Assembly: GCA_964645835.1 (NCBI GenBank)
Contig: CAZYDG010000092.1
Span: 1-64,000, forward strand
Origin: CAZBME01 sp964645835
GTDB lineage: Bacteria; Desulfobacterota; Syntrophia; Syntrophales; UBA8958
Direction of reading: 5' to 3'
DNA: 64,000 nt
The position numbers were made by a program, and so were the translations under genes. Shown piece by piece: positions 54,601 through 62,135 of this stretch (position 1 is the first letter of the stretch; each line of letters begins with the position of its first letter). The notes under the pieces were generated by a model. That model had not been told where the DNA came from and ran no database searches. It saw only the letters and a program-made list of their open reading frames with translations.

Positions 54601-54824
54601 TTGATGGTGTTGACCGATTCCTCGATCTTATCCGTAACGTCGATGTCCATGATCTCCGGGCTGGCACCCTTGAGGGTGGTAACGATACTTATGATGGGAA
54701 ATTCAACCTTCGGGAAGAGATCAACCCCTATCGAGGGATAGCTCACAATACCCAAAACGACGAGGGCCATAATGAACATCGTGGCAAAAACGGGGCGTTT
54801 GATTGAAGTATCAGCGAGCCACAT
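51678..54824 (-). CDS. RND multidrug/heavy-metal efflux inner-membrane transporter
   Basis: 1048 residues, the usual HAE1/AcrB length. Early TM1 is MWLADTSIKRPVFATMFIMALVVLG; two large periplasmic loops and 12 membrane helices follow. Proton-relay acidic residues are in the LSVGILIDDAIIVIENIYRH segment. The closely related AcrB/MexB type pumps drugs, but family members also export other compounds. It overlaps the adaptor gene by 14 bases and forms an operon of TetR, TolC-like protein, adaptor and pump. Confidence 0.95.
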   Translation of the reverse strand: MWLADTSIKRPVFATMFIMALVVLGIVSYPSIGVDLFPKVEFPIISIVTTLKGASPEIMDIDVTDKIEESVNTINGVKTITSISAEGVSSITIEFVLERDIDIAVQDVREKISLIRSKLPTDITEPVIQKVDTDATPIMYLTLAGQKSVRDLSTYVDEVMRDQLQHINGVGALSIFGTQYRQVRIWLDSAKMKAFDVAASDVATALKRENLELPGGRIEDVSKEYSVKLKGEFAKARDFNELIVAWYKGAPVRIRDIGTAEDGMEEKRTVSRYNGETAVSIGIQKQSGTNTVEVIDRIKKEMIKINKTLPPGVSLNIAFDQSTFIKRSMKEVQHHLIIGGILAVLAVLLFLKNLRVTLISAIALPVSVIATFSLIRVFDFTFNNMTMLALTLSVGILIDDAIIVIENIYRHIEEGMDPKEAASFATSEIGLAVMATTMAIIVIFLPVAFMKGIIGRFFMSFALTVVFSVMVSWLVSFTLTPMLASIYLKKHEYVQRQKRNIVVRLLNRFGNRFESIYKKLEAIYRRVLDFGLRRRGMVLVSAVIIFALSIYMTNFIGKEFVPPEDQSRFVVRLEAPIDYSVDKVNALFTEAETMVRNTPEVIGVNYLQGLGPGASGQVNKGTIMVVLADKLKRKRSQEEIKADLRTKFKTIPGIRGTAEDVAMIAGTGRNVPIMYTIRGNDMGDLTAYTKQIVSEFSKLRGVVDVDTSLEAGKPELKVFIDRDKAADMGISVASIAETANLLISGEVDITKYKDEARGRRYDVRTRLYPGDRNNISDVGRLYIRAKDGRLVELSNVVQIQEGGAPSTIWLVDRQRAMIIYASLEKKPMGQAMEELDGISAKILPPDYTARYKGQADIMKESFGFLMFALLLGVCMAYMVLAAQFESFIHPFTVLLSMPLSFVGAFGGLMLTGKTISIFSMIGLVLLMGLVKKNAILLVDYTNTLRERGMSRREAILEAGPVRLRPILMTTFAMILGMMPVAFGIGEGAETRSPMGVAVIGGLLTSLLLTLVVVPAAYDLFDEWIEKIKAWRQRQIQSKYTAAAQVDEP

Positions 54825-55914
54825 TGATTTTTACTCCCTTGGCGAGATTGTTCTGACCGGCTACGACGAGTTGTTCTCCCCCTTTTAGCCCCTCGATAAC
54901 CTCCATCATCCCATCATACTTCTGGCCAACCTTGATGGCTCGCTCAACCGCTCTCTCTTTTTCCACCAGAAAGACTTTGACATCGGTGGCCTCATAAAGG
55001 AGCGCAGTGATAGGAATAACAATAACATCCCGCGGTTCGCCCGTGTACAGGATGACTCTTGCGAAGAGGCCTGGTTTAAGAGTATCCTGAGCATTTGGGA
55101 TGATGGCCTCCAGTTGCAGGCTTCTGGTTTTCTCCTCCATGTTGGCATAGATATTTTTCAACCGGCCCTTGAAAGTACGGTCCGGAAACGAATCGACACG
55201 GAATGCCACTTCCTGCCCGACCTTTAATTTACCGACATCCTTTTCAACCACCGTAAAATTGAGTTTCAGGGGGTCGGTCTGAATCAGGGACACCATTGGT
55301 GTCCCGCTCTTGACAAAATCTCCTGCGGTAACACGTTTTTCTTTTACAGCGCCGGTCATTGGGGCGTAGATCTTTGTTTTCAATAACTTCTCTTTGACAA
55401 GGGCCAGAGTCGATTTTGCCCGTTCCACATCACTGTCCGCCACTTCCTTCCGGGCAAAGATATCGTCGTATTGCTGGCGCGTAACAAGCTGCTCTTTATA
55501 GAGGGATTCTTTTCGTTGAAACTCCTGCCGGGCATTGGCCAGAGTGGCCTCGGCCTGGCGAAGAGCCGCCTCGGCCTGACGGACGCCGAGCCGGTAATCA
55601 ATCTCATTCACCTCCGCCAAAAGCATATTCTTATGTACCTTCATACCTTCCGTCACGGTAATTTTTTTCAGGATTCCATCGATCTCGGAACTGACGATGA
55701 CTTCTTCATAAGGTTTCAATGAACCGATGGCCTCGACATATGGTCTGAGGCTCTTCTTCTCTACAACGACCGCCTTGACATTAACGACCTTTTCCGGGGC
55801 TGCCTTTTCTTCTTTTTTACCGCATCCTGCGCAAAGAAAAAGCATCACCATGATCACGGCGATGACAATCAACCTGAACCGAAATATTCCCGTTTCTCTA
55901 CTTCTGAAGAACAT
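54811..55914 (-). CDS. RND efflux periplasmic adaptor (membrane fusion protein)
   Basis: 367 residues from the ATG at 55914, supported by GGAGG at 9 bases; an upstream in-frame ATG at 55935 lacks one. A lipobox LCAGC near residue 30 suggests a lipoprotein. The barrel-sandwich motif SSEIDGILKKITVTEGMKV, a helical hairpin (EAALRQAEATLANARQEFQ) and a KIYAPMTGAV second lipoyl half follow. It bridges the RND pump and the TolC-like channel. Confidence 0.93.
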   Translation of the reverse strand: MFFRSRETGIFRFRLIVIAVIMVMLFLCAGCGKKEEKAAPEKVVNVKAVVVEKKSLRPYVEAIGSLKPYEEVIVSSEIDGILKKITVTEGMKVHKNMLLAEVNEIDYRLGVRQAEAALRQAEATLANARQEFQRKESLYKEQLVTRQQYDDIFARKEVADSDVERAKSTLALVKEKLLKTKIYAPMTGAVKEKRVTAGDFVKSGTPMVSLIQTDPLKLNFTVVEKDVGKLKVGQEVAFRVDSFPDRTFKGRLKNIYANMEEKTRSLQLEAIIPNAQDTLKPGLFARVILYTGEPRDVIVIPITALLYEATDVKVFLVEKERAVERAIKVGQKYDGMMEVIEGLKGGEQLVVAGQNNLAKGVKINVAR

Positions 55915-55939
55915 GAACTCCTCCTTTCCCGGCATCTAT

Positions 55940-57307
55940 TTAAGGATTCTCCGTCGTCGCCTTGCTTGCCAACTGTCCCTGAGCCTGGGTAATTTCTTTC
56001 AAAAGAAGTCCCGTCGCCCGTTTGATTCTTATTTGATATACCTGATGGGAATAGACCGCTGTGGCCAATTGCCGCTCCGCAGATACCAGTAGGGTATTGG
56101 CATCCATGACGTCAATGCTGTTGGCCAAGCCGAATTCAAACTGCCGGGACACGGATTGATAATTATCTCTGGCAAAAGCCAACTGGTCTTCCAGGGATTT
56201 TATGATCCCCCGCTGATTCTTTAGTTCTACATAGGCGGATTCAACTTCTATGCGAATACTTTTCTTTAAATCCTCCCATTTCAAGAAGGTTTGCTTGTCT
56301 CTCACGGTGGCTTCTTTAACTTCGGCCACCCGCAGTCCTCCTTCAAAAAAGGGAAAATTCAAGGCCAATGAGGCGTAAACGCTTTCCCTTACAGTCATCG
56401 TTGACACGGGATACTGATCAAAACGGCCATAAACGCCCTGAAGCGACACTATGGGCCAATAACCGCCCTTGGCGACCCGAATTTGGTTTTCGGCCATTTT
56501 TTTATCGATTTCGGCACTCTTTATTTCCGCACGCTCGGAAAGCGCCAGGGCAAAATAATCATCGATGGGCGGTAAAGGGACATCTTTGTCCAGCTTTTCT
56601 TTCAGTTGAAATCCTTCTTCAATACCGACGATTCTTGCAAGGAGCGCCGATGAAAGATCCAGGGCGTTTTTTGCTCGAATCTGATCCGACAGGGCGCCGG
56701 ACAATTCACCATCGGCGCGTAGAAGCACGGTTTTTGTCACTTCACCGATCTTAAGACGCTTCTCGGCCGCTTCCCGGTAAAGGGTAAGCCGCTTGACAGT
56801 CGCATCGGCAATTTCCAGGGTTTTTCTGGCCCTAAGAACCTCATAGTAAGCCGTGGCAACGGACATCATATAGTCTTCCTTCATGGCGTAAATATCTTTT
56901 TCCTGCTTCAGGATATTATCCCGTGAAATATTGAAATCCGTAATTTCCTTGCCGTTCAAGGTCATGGCCTGATCCAGGCGAACGCCCCATTGGCCCATAT
57001 AATCGGGCTGGATGACGGTGCCGGGGTAAACCACACCGGGAAACAGCGGTATATCTGCCATTTTCTTGGATTCCGTAAAATCGGTGTAACTGCCGTAAGC
57101 GGATAGCCTGGGCATGAGAATAGAGCGTTTCTTGTTTTTACCGGCCTCAGCGAGGGATCGGTTTTGTTCCGTGATCTTTATCTTTTCCGATCGCTCCAGG
57201 GCAATCCGGAAAAGATCGTCGATACTATAGTCCGCACCAACCGCACAAAAAGGAAATACCGTTTGAACCAATATCCAAAATATGCACCATCCTGTGGCCT
57301 TTTTCAC
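55940..57307 (-). CDS. TolC-family outer-membrane efflux protein
   Basis: 455 residues with a signal peptide (WCIFWILVQTVFPFCAVGA). The long helical pattern of OEP domains is present (LAEAGKNKKRSILMPRLSAYG, GLANSIDVMDANTLLVSAERQ). It is the outer-membrane channel of the RND system. It overlaps the TetR gene by 4 bases. Confidence 0.93.
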   Translation of the reverse strand: MKKATGWCIFWILVQTVFPFCAVGADYSIDDLFRIALERSEKIKITEQNRSLAEAGKNKKRSILMPRLSAYGSYTDFTESKKMADIPLFPGVVYPGTVIQPDYMGQWGVRLDQAMTLNGKEITDFNISRDNILKQEKDIYAMKEDYMMSVATAYYEVLRARKTLEIADATVKRLTLYREAAEKRLKIGEVTKTVLLRADGELSGALSDQIRAKNALDLSSALLARIVGIEEGFQLKEKLDKDVPLPPIDDYFALALSERAEIKSAEIDKKMAENQIRVAKGGYWPIVSLQGVYGRFDQYPVSTMTVRESVYASLALNFPFFEGGLRVAEVKEATVRDKQTFLKWEDLKKSIRIEVESAYVELKNQRGIIKSLEDQLAFARDNYQSVSRQFEFGLANSIDVMDANTLLVSAERQLATAVYSHQVYQIRIKRATGLLLKEITQAQGQLASKATTENP

Positions 57308-57942
57308 GCCTGTTCCCCTTTCATATCATGATCCTCCGATACGCCTTTCCATAAGATGTCCATCACCAGATTTACCTGTTCCGTAAGTGGTCTGTCCCGC
57401 CTCGTCATCATCCAGGCGAAAATGACACCCCGTACGATGCCGGTTAGAGAAAAAGCGATGTACCAGGGGTCCACCTTCTTGATCAGACGTTCTTCCATTC
57501 CACGGGAAATAATTTCCTCTAAGAATTTTCCCAGCTTCAATTGCTCCGCCATCATTTGATCCCAAAGGGCCTTGCTGCCATGAGACAAAGTGGCCGCATC
57601 GCCTCGAAAATAAAGAATGTAAAAATCGACATTATTTTCGACAAACTCAAAATTTGACGTCACCAGGGCACGCACCTTACCGGCGACGTCCTGTTGCTTT
57701 TCAGCGGCCTCTCTCATCTGCCCAAACATTTGATTCATTTTTTCTGCTACGATTGTCATGTACAATGATTCTTTACTTTCAAAGAATGAATAGAGACTGC
57801 CCACAGCAAAGCCTGAAGCATGGGCAATATCGGCAACCGTTGTGTTATAGAATCCCTTGGCGGCAAAGACCTTTACGGCCTCTGCAAGGATTACCGAACG
57901 GCGGTATTGAAATTCCATTTCCTTGCGCTGTGTTTTTTCCAT
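57304..57942 (-). CDS. TetR-family transcriptional regulator
   Basis: 212 residues. The HTH is in the first 50 residues (ILAEAVKVFAAKGFYNTTVADIAHASG, then VGSLYSFFESKESLY). It is the first gene of the RND efflux operon and probably represses it; three related sequence motifs upstream at 57954-58007 are candidate operators. Confidence 0.93.
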   Translation of the reverse strand: MEKTQRKEMEFQYRRSVILAEAVKVFAAKGFYNTTVADIAHASGFAVGSLYSFFESKESLYMTIVAEKMNQMFGQMREAAEKQQDVAGKVRALVTSNFEFVENNVDFYILYFRGDAATLSHGSKALWDQMMAEQLKLGKFLEEIISRGMEERLIKKVDPWYIAFSLTGIVRGVIFAWMMTRRDRPLTEQVNLVMDILWKGVSEDHDMKGEQA

Positions 57943-57953
57943 TTTAATAATTA

Positions 57954-58015
57954 ATTCTCATTTCTGAATAGCCATTCATTTTTCTGAACGTAAATTCATT
58001 TCTCAAACTTTGTCA
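57954..58015 (-). promoter_or_regulatory. Candidate promoter and operator repeats of the RND operon
   Basis: Read on the minus strand, TTGACA (58010-58015) is a good -35. Downstream lie three similar motifs at 57992-58007, 57973-57990 and 57954-57970, each an A-rich GAGAAATGAATT or CAGAAAAATGAA variant and partly palindromic (TTCA..TGAA). Their position between promoter and regulator gene suggests TetR autoregulation. The second TetR gene, divergent, starts 140 bases away. Confidence 0.4.
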
Positions 58016-58107
58016 AGGAAATAATTCAATAAATACCCTCCACCGTAATCCACTACAAAAACCAGCGTCCTTTATTTATTTGACTTTCTCAAAAAATTGA
58101 TCTAGAT

Positions 58108-58122
58108 AATATTGATAATATT
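58108..58122. promoter_or_regulatory. Palindrome before the second TetR gene
   Basis: AATATT-GAT-AATATT, both a direct and an inverted repeat, 32 bases upstream of the GTG start at 58155. It could be the binding site for that TetR protein or simply AT-rich promoter sequence. Confidence 0.3.
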
Positions 58123-58154
58123 TGAACAATTTATTAAAATGTTAAGGTGATTTT

Positions 58155-58769
58155 GTGTCATCATTTACATTGGACAAAAATAAAATTCTTGACGCCAGTC
58201 GAATCGTCTTTGCCAGGCATGGTTTCCGTAAGGCTTCTCTGGCGGATATTGTCCGGCCCCTGGGCGTTGCGAAAACAGCTCTTTATCATTATTTCCCCGG
58301 CGGTAAGCGGGAATTGATAAAGGCCGTCATCCAGCGTGAGGCCGACATGATTTTATGTGAAATGCGTTGTGCCATCGACAAGGAACAAGACCCCCGGTAT
58401 CGATTGCGTGCTCTTATCGTTTCAAAACTTACGTACTTTCACCAGTTGCGAGAGCTCTTTGAAATATCTCAGGATGTGGGCGATGAGATTGCCCAACTCT
58501 ACTACACTAATGAAAAAGCCTATCATGAGGCCGAGCAGGATCTTATTCTGGAAATACTTATGAATGGTTGCGAGGCAGGTTATTTCTCCATCGCCGACCC
58601 ACGCGCCACAGCTCTCAGCATCAGAGTGCTCCTCCATCATTTCGAACGTTCTTTCGTCTTTGAAAAAAATCGCGACGAAATGGAAAAAACCGTGGACGAT
58701 CTCCTGAACATCCTCTTCTACGGTATTATCAATCATCAAACCCTTTCTTTAAAACGAGGTAATTTCTAA
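58155..58769 (+). CDS. TetR-family transcriptional regulator
   Basis: 204 residues from a GTG with AAGGTGA just before it. The HTH is in residues about 8-55 (ASRIVFARHGFRKASLADIVRPLGVAKTALYHYFPG). It is the first gene of an EmrA/EmrB-type operon and probably controls it. It stands divergent to the other TetR/RND operon. Confidence 0.93.
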   Translation: MSSFTLDKNKILDASRIVFARHGFRKASLADIVRPLGVAKTALYHYFPGGKRELIKAVIQREADMILCEMRCAIDKEQDPRYRLRALIVSKLTYFHQLRELFEISQDVGDEIAQLYYTNEKAYHEAEQDLILEILMNGCEAGYFSIADPRATALSIRVLLHHFERSFVFEKNRDEMEKTVDDLLNILFYGIINHQTLSLKRGNF

Positions 58770-59884
58770 TGACAGACTCTAAGCAGCCCCGGCTGAAACA
58801 AATCGCATCATGGAAGTGGATCGGCCGTGCGGCTCTGATTATCATTCTCTCCGTCATCGTTGTTTGGTGTAGCCAATGGCTGTATTGGCGCTTAAACCAC
58901 GTTACGACCGATGCGGCCTACGTCAAGGCCGATATGGCCAACGTCGCCGCCGAAGTTCCCGGTAAAATAACTGAGGTCTGCATCAAGGAGGGTCAGGCCG
59001 TCGTATCCGGTCAAGTCCTTTTCCGCATCGATCCGGAACAATTTGATCGTCAGGTCAATCTGGCCCGGGCCGATCTGGCGGGTCTCTTATCCACAAAAGA
59101 CCGTTCACAGGCCGAGGTCCATCAAGCGGTGCAAACCGTTCCGGCAACAATCGATGTTGCCCGGGCGGCAATCGACACGGCTTTGGGGCAAAGAGCCAAA
59201 GCCCAGGCCAATCTTGATCAATGGACCCTGACGTACAAACGCTTCAAGGAGCTCTATGCAAAAAGAACCATCGCCAAAGCCAAGTATGATGAAGTGGAAA
59301 CATCCTGGCGGGCTGCTGGGGAAGATTTGAACTCTGCAACGGCGCAAGTTGTCCTGGCACAGGCTCGCCTTCGTGAAGCCGAAGCATCCCGCGCTGTCAT
59401 TACAAAGGCAAGGGCGGCTACGCGGGAAGTATCAGACCATATCACCAAGGCCGAAGAGGCCTTGAAATTAGCTCAATTGGCTCGTTCACGTTGCGATGTC
59501 AAGGCTCCCATCAGCGGTGTAGTTGCCCGCGTCCTTGTCCGGGAAGGCGATTTCGTATCCCCGGGAAGACCGGTCCTCGGCATCTACAATCCACAGAGCC
59601 GTTATATCGAGGCCCGTTTCGAGGAGACAAAGGTGCGCTATATTTCTCCAGGCAAGAAAGTCATATTCACAGTGGATAACCGTTCCGATCGTGAGCTGAC
59701 GGGAAAAGTTCTTTTCGTAACGCCTGCTTCCGCCGCCGAATTTGCCCTCATCCCCAGGGATGTAACAGCCGGTGAATTCACCAAGGTGGTCCAGAGAATT
59801 CCCGTCAGGATCGCCATTGACAATCTTGAAAACCACGCAGACCTTGTGCCGGGCATGTCCTGCGAAATCGCCATTGCAAAATAG
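58769..59884 (+). CDS. HlyD/EmrA-type membrane fusion protein
   Basis: 371 residues, one N-terminal membrane anchor (GRAALIIILSVIVVWCSQWLYW). The lipoyl halves are VAAEVPGKITEVCIKEGQAV and CDVKAPISGVVARVLVREG, separated by a long helical hairpin (about 90-230). It joins an MFS pump to the outer membrane, presumably through a TolC channel. It overlaps the TetR stop by one base and ends at the MFS start. Confidence 0.94.
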   Translation: MTDSKQPRLKQIASWKWIGRAALIIILSVIVVWCSQWLYWRLNHVTTDAAYVKADMANVAAEVPGKITEVCIKEGQAVVSGQVLFRIDPEQFDRQVNLARADLAGLLSTKDRSQAEVHQAVQTVPATIDVARAAIDTALGQRAKAQANLDQWTLTYKRFKELYAKRTIAKAKYDEVETSWRAAGEDLNSATAQVVLAQARLREAEASRAVITKARAATREVSDHITKAEEALKLAQLARSRCDVKAPISGVVARVLVREGDFVSPGRPVLGIYNPQSRYIEARFEETKVRYISPGKKVIFTVDNRSDRELTGKVLFVTPASAAEFALIPRDVTAGEFTKVVQRIPVRIAIDNLENHADLVPGMSCEIAIAK

Positions 59885-61426
59885 ATGACAGCATCGACCA
59901 CCAATAAATGGACAATTGCCGCTCTCGTGTCGGCAGGCGTCTTTATTGCCCTCCTCGACACAACGATTGTGGATATCGTCCTGCCCAAGATGATGTCGGC
60001 TATGGAAACGGACATCTATGGCATCCAATGGGTCGTTATCACATATTTTCTTGGTGCCGCAATCGCCATGACCGCCGTCGGTTGGGCATCCGATATCGCC
60101 GGGCATCGCAATACATACCTGTTCGGGATCATCCTTTTTGTAGCCATGTCGGCGTCGGCTGGCTTTGCCGCCAATTTGCCCATGATGCTTATCTCCCGTT
60201 TTTTCCAGGGTATTGCGGAAGGTATCATGATGCCCGTCAGTCTTATTATCCTTTATGAGACTTTTCCCCCTGAGGAACGCGGACTTGCCATGGGAGTCTA
60301 CGGCGTTTCCGCCTCCTTCGCGCCGGCCCTGGGACCGACCCTCGGTGGCCTGTTGACGGAATATATGAACTGGCGTTGGGTTTTCTTTATCAACCTTCCC
60401 GTTGGCTTGATTGACGTAGGTTTGGTATGGTGGCTTGTAAAAAATATCCGACCGGAGGAAAAACCGGGACGCTTCGATACGCTCGGATTTATCCTCACTT
60501 CGACAGCCTTGTCGGCCTTGATCGTTTTTCTCGGGAAAGGTCAGGAAAACGGCTGGCTTCATTCCGATTACATTCTGGCCTTATTGCTCGTCTTTATCGT
60601 CTCCGGCGTAGCGGCCTTTCTCTGGCTCTCGTATAGTTCAAATCCCTTGTTTCCCAGACGCATCGTCAGCCATTTCCCTTTTTTATCCGGCATCTTCTCT
60701 ATGATGCTCTTTTCCGTCACGGCCTATGGATTCTTCTTCCTTCTCCCCGTTTATCTCCAGCAGGTCCATGGGTACTCGACATTTCAATCGGGATTGATTC
60801 TCCTTCCGGGAGCCCTCTTCGCCGGGGCCTCAACGCTAATGGCCGGCGGGCTATCGGATCGCATCAACCCCAAATGGGTCGCCGCATTCACCCTCGTGGG
60901 CGCCGCCATCGCCTCCTGGTTTTTTCATACGGACCCCGATACGCCAAAATGGGTCCTTTATCTCGATTACATCGCATGGGGATTTTTCATCGGCGGAACC
61001 TTTGCCCCTCTAACACTTATTTGCCTGGCCACTCTTGAGGAACGGGACATTGCAAACGGCTCGACCTTAGTTAATGTAGTCCGGCTTGTCGCCGGGTCCA
61101 TCGGCACGTCGTATGCCACATCTTTGCTCTCTACCAGAAAAGACACCTTTTATGAGGCCTTAAGCAGTAATCTGACATGGGGCAGCTTTCCCGCGATTGA
61201 CCTCTTCGCACGACTGCAATCTATGGGAGGCGCTGCCGCCGATTATTTCGATCCACAGCAATGGTCAACCTTGACTACAATGGTAAAGAGTTTAATTTCT
61301 CTTCGGGCCGCCGGATTTGCCTTTCATGCTACGTTTCAATACTTGGCGATGTTTTGCATCTGTGCCTTAATATTTGTGCTCATCGTCCGCATAGGACGTT
61401 ATACTGTAAAGGGACCAATGCACTGA
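59885..61426 (+). CDS. EmrB/QacA-type DHA2 MFS transporter
   Basis: 513 residues with 14 membrane segments and the motifs LLDTTIVDIVLPKM (TM1) and GWASDIAGHRNTYLFG (motif A). The GPTLGGLLTEYMNWRWVFFINLP segment (motif C region) marks an antiporter. With the upstream adaptor it forms an EmrAB-like pump that exports hydrophobic compounds. It starts directly after the adaptor stop. Confidence 0.95.
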   Translation: MTASTTNKWTIAALVSAGVFIALLDTTIVDIVLPKMMSAMETDIYGIQWVVITYFLGAAIAMTAVGWASDIAGHRNTYLFGIILFVAMSASAGFAANLPMMLISRFFQGIAEGIMMPVSLIILYETFPPEERGLAMGVYGVSASFAPALGPTLGGLLTEYMNWRWVFFINLPVGLIDVGLVWWLVKNIRPEEKPGRFDTLGFILTSTALSALIVFLGKGQENGWLHSDYILALLLVFIVSGVAAFLWLSYSSNPLFPRRIVSHFPFLSGIFSMMLFSVTAYGFFFLLPVYLQQVHGYSTFQSGLILLPGALFAGASTLMAGGLSDRINPKWVAAFTLVGAAIASWFFHTDPDTPKWVLYLDYIAWGFFIGGTFAPLTLICLATLEERDIANGSTLVNVVRLVAGSIGTSYATSLLSTRKDTFYEALSSNLTWGSFPAIDLFARLQSMGGAAADYFDPQQWSTLTTMVKSLISLRAAGFAFHATFQYLAMFCICALIFVLIVRIGRYTVKGPMH

Positions 61427-61453
61427 CGATGACCAATCATAAACAATAACTGA

Positions 61454-61698
61454 AATCCACCACCTGTAAAAACAGAACTTCAAAAAAGACTCCTCACATA
61501 CATTCGGATGACAATTTGCTAATTGTGACAAACCCTTCGTGAGGATGGGAGCATTGGGGTGAAGGTGAATAGGATTTTTCCGACTCGTATCAATAGTGTC
61601 ATCTGCTAGTGGACTAGAAGGGAAAATCCCCTGAACCGGAAGGCAAAGGCCCCTCTACCATCCACTAGCTTTGGCCGAAATATGGTGGGCGATTACAG
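61454..61698. repeat. MITE-like repeat, family C, copy 3
   Basis: Begins AATCCACCACCTGTAA and ends with a GGTGGGCGATTACAG inverted match. The interior has TAGGATTTTTCC..CGTATCA, GTCATCTGCTAGTGGAC and CCGGAAGGCAAAGGCCCC, all shared with copy 1 at 34004. No gene is inside. Confidence 0.7.
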
Positions 61699-62120
61699 AT
61701 AATTAATATGCTTGCTCAGGTCCAGCATTTCTGATATAAGTTAACGTTAACCACTATGATATATTTAAGAGATTAAAGGCTTTTTTTATAGATTATAGGC
61801 TTTACAGATGACAAGATGCGCCTTCGACACCTCGTTTCCCTTTATTAACAAAGGTGCACCATGGAAAGGCGATAGACGATCAGTCGAGGGGGAGTAATCC
61901 CATGTTTCCCTCGATGCGGTAATTCCAACAGACAGTCAATTCGGTATACCTGCCCTGATCTCCTTATCACCATAAAAGTAATGGCCGTGAATGAATATCT
62001 TTCCCGATGATGGGCTCGATTCGCTTTATCCGCACAAAGGCAAACTGAGATCCATCAATTGCAAGACGTTCATAGATATTTTGCTTTAAGGCGTTTCCGC
62101 CTTAGACAGCATCTATGATC
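61699..62120. other. Gene-free region before the sensor kinase
   Basis: A perfect 12-bp palindrome GTTAACGTTAAC lies at 61740-61751. Reverse reading of about 61900-62060 gives protein-like pieces (FVRIKRIEPIIGKDIHSR, WNYRIEGNMGLL) broken by stops, perhaps an old gene remnant. This is weak. Confidence 0.35.
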
Positions 62121-62135
62121 ATGAGGTTTCACTTT

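Noticed and set aside
59486..60562. A 358-codon open frame on the minus strand
   Set aside because: It is antisense to the EmrA and EmrB genes, which have clear family motifs; its composition is low in hydrophobic residues and rich in His, Asp and Gly, typical of a shadow frame.
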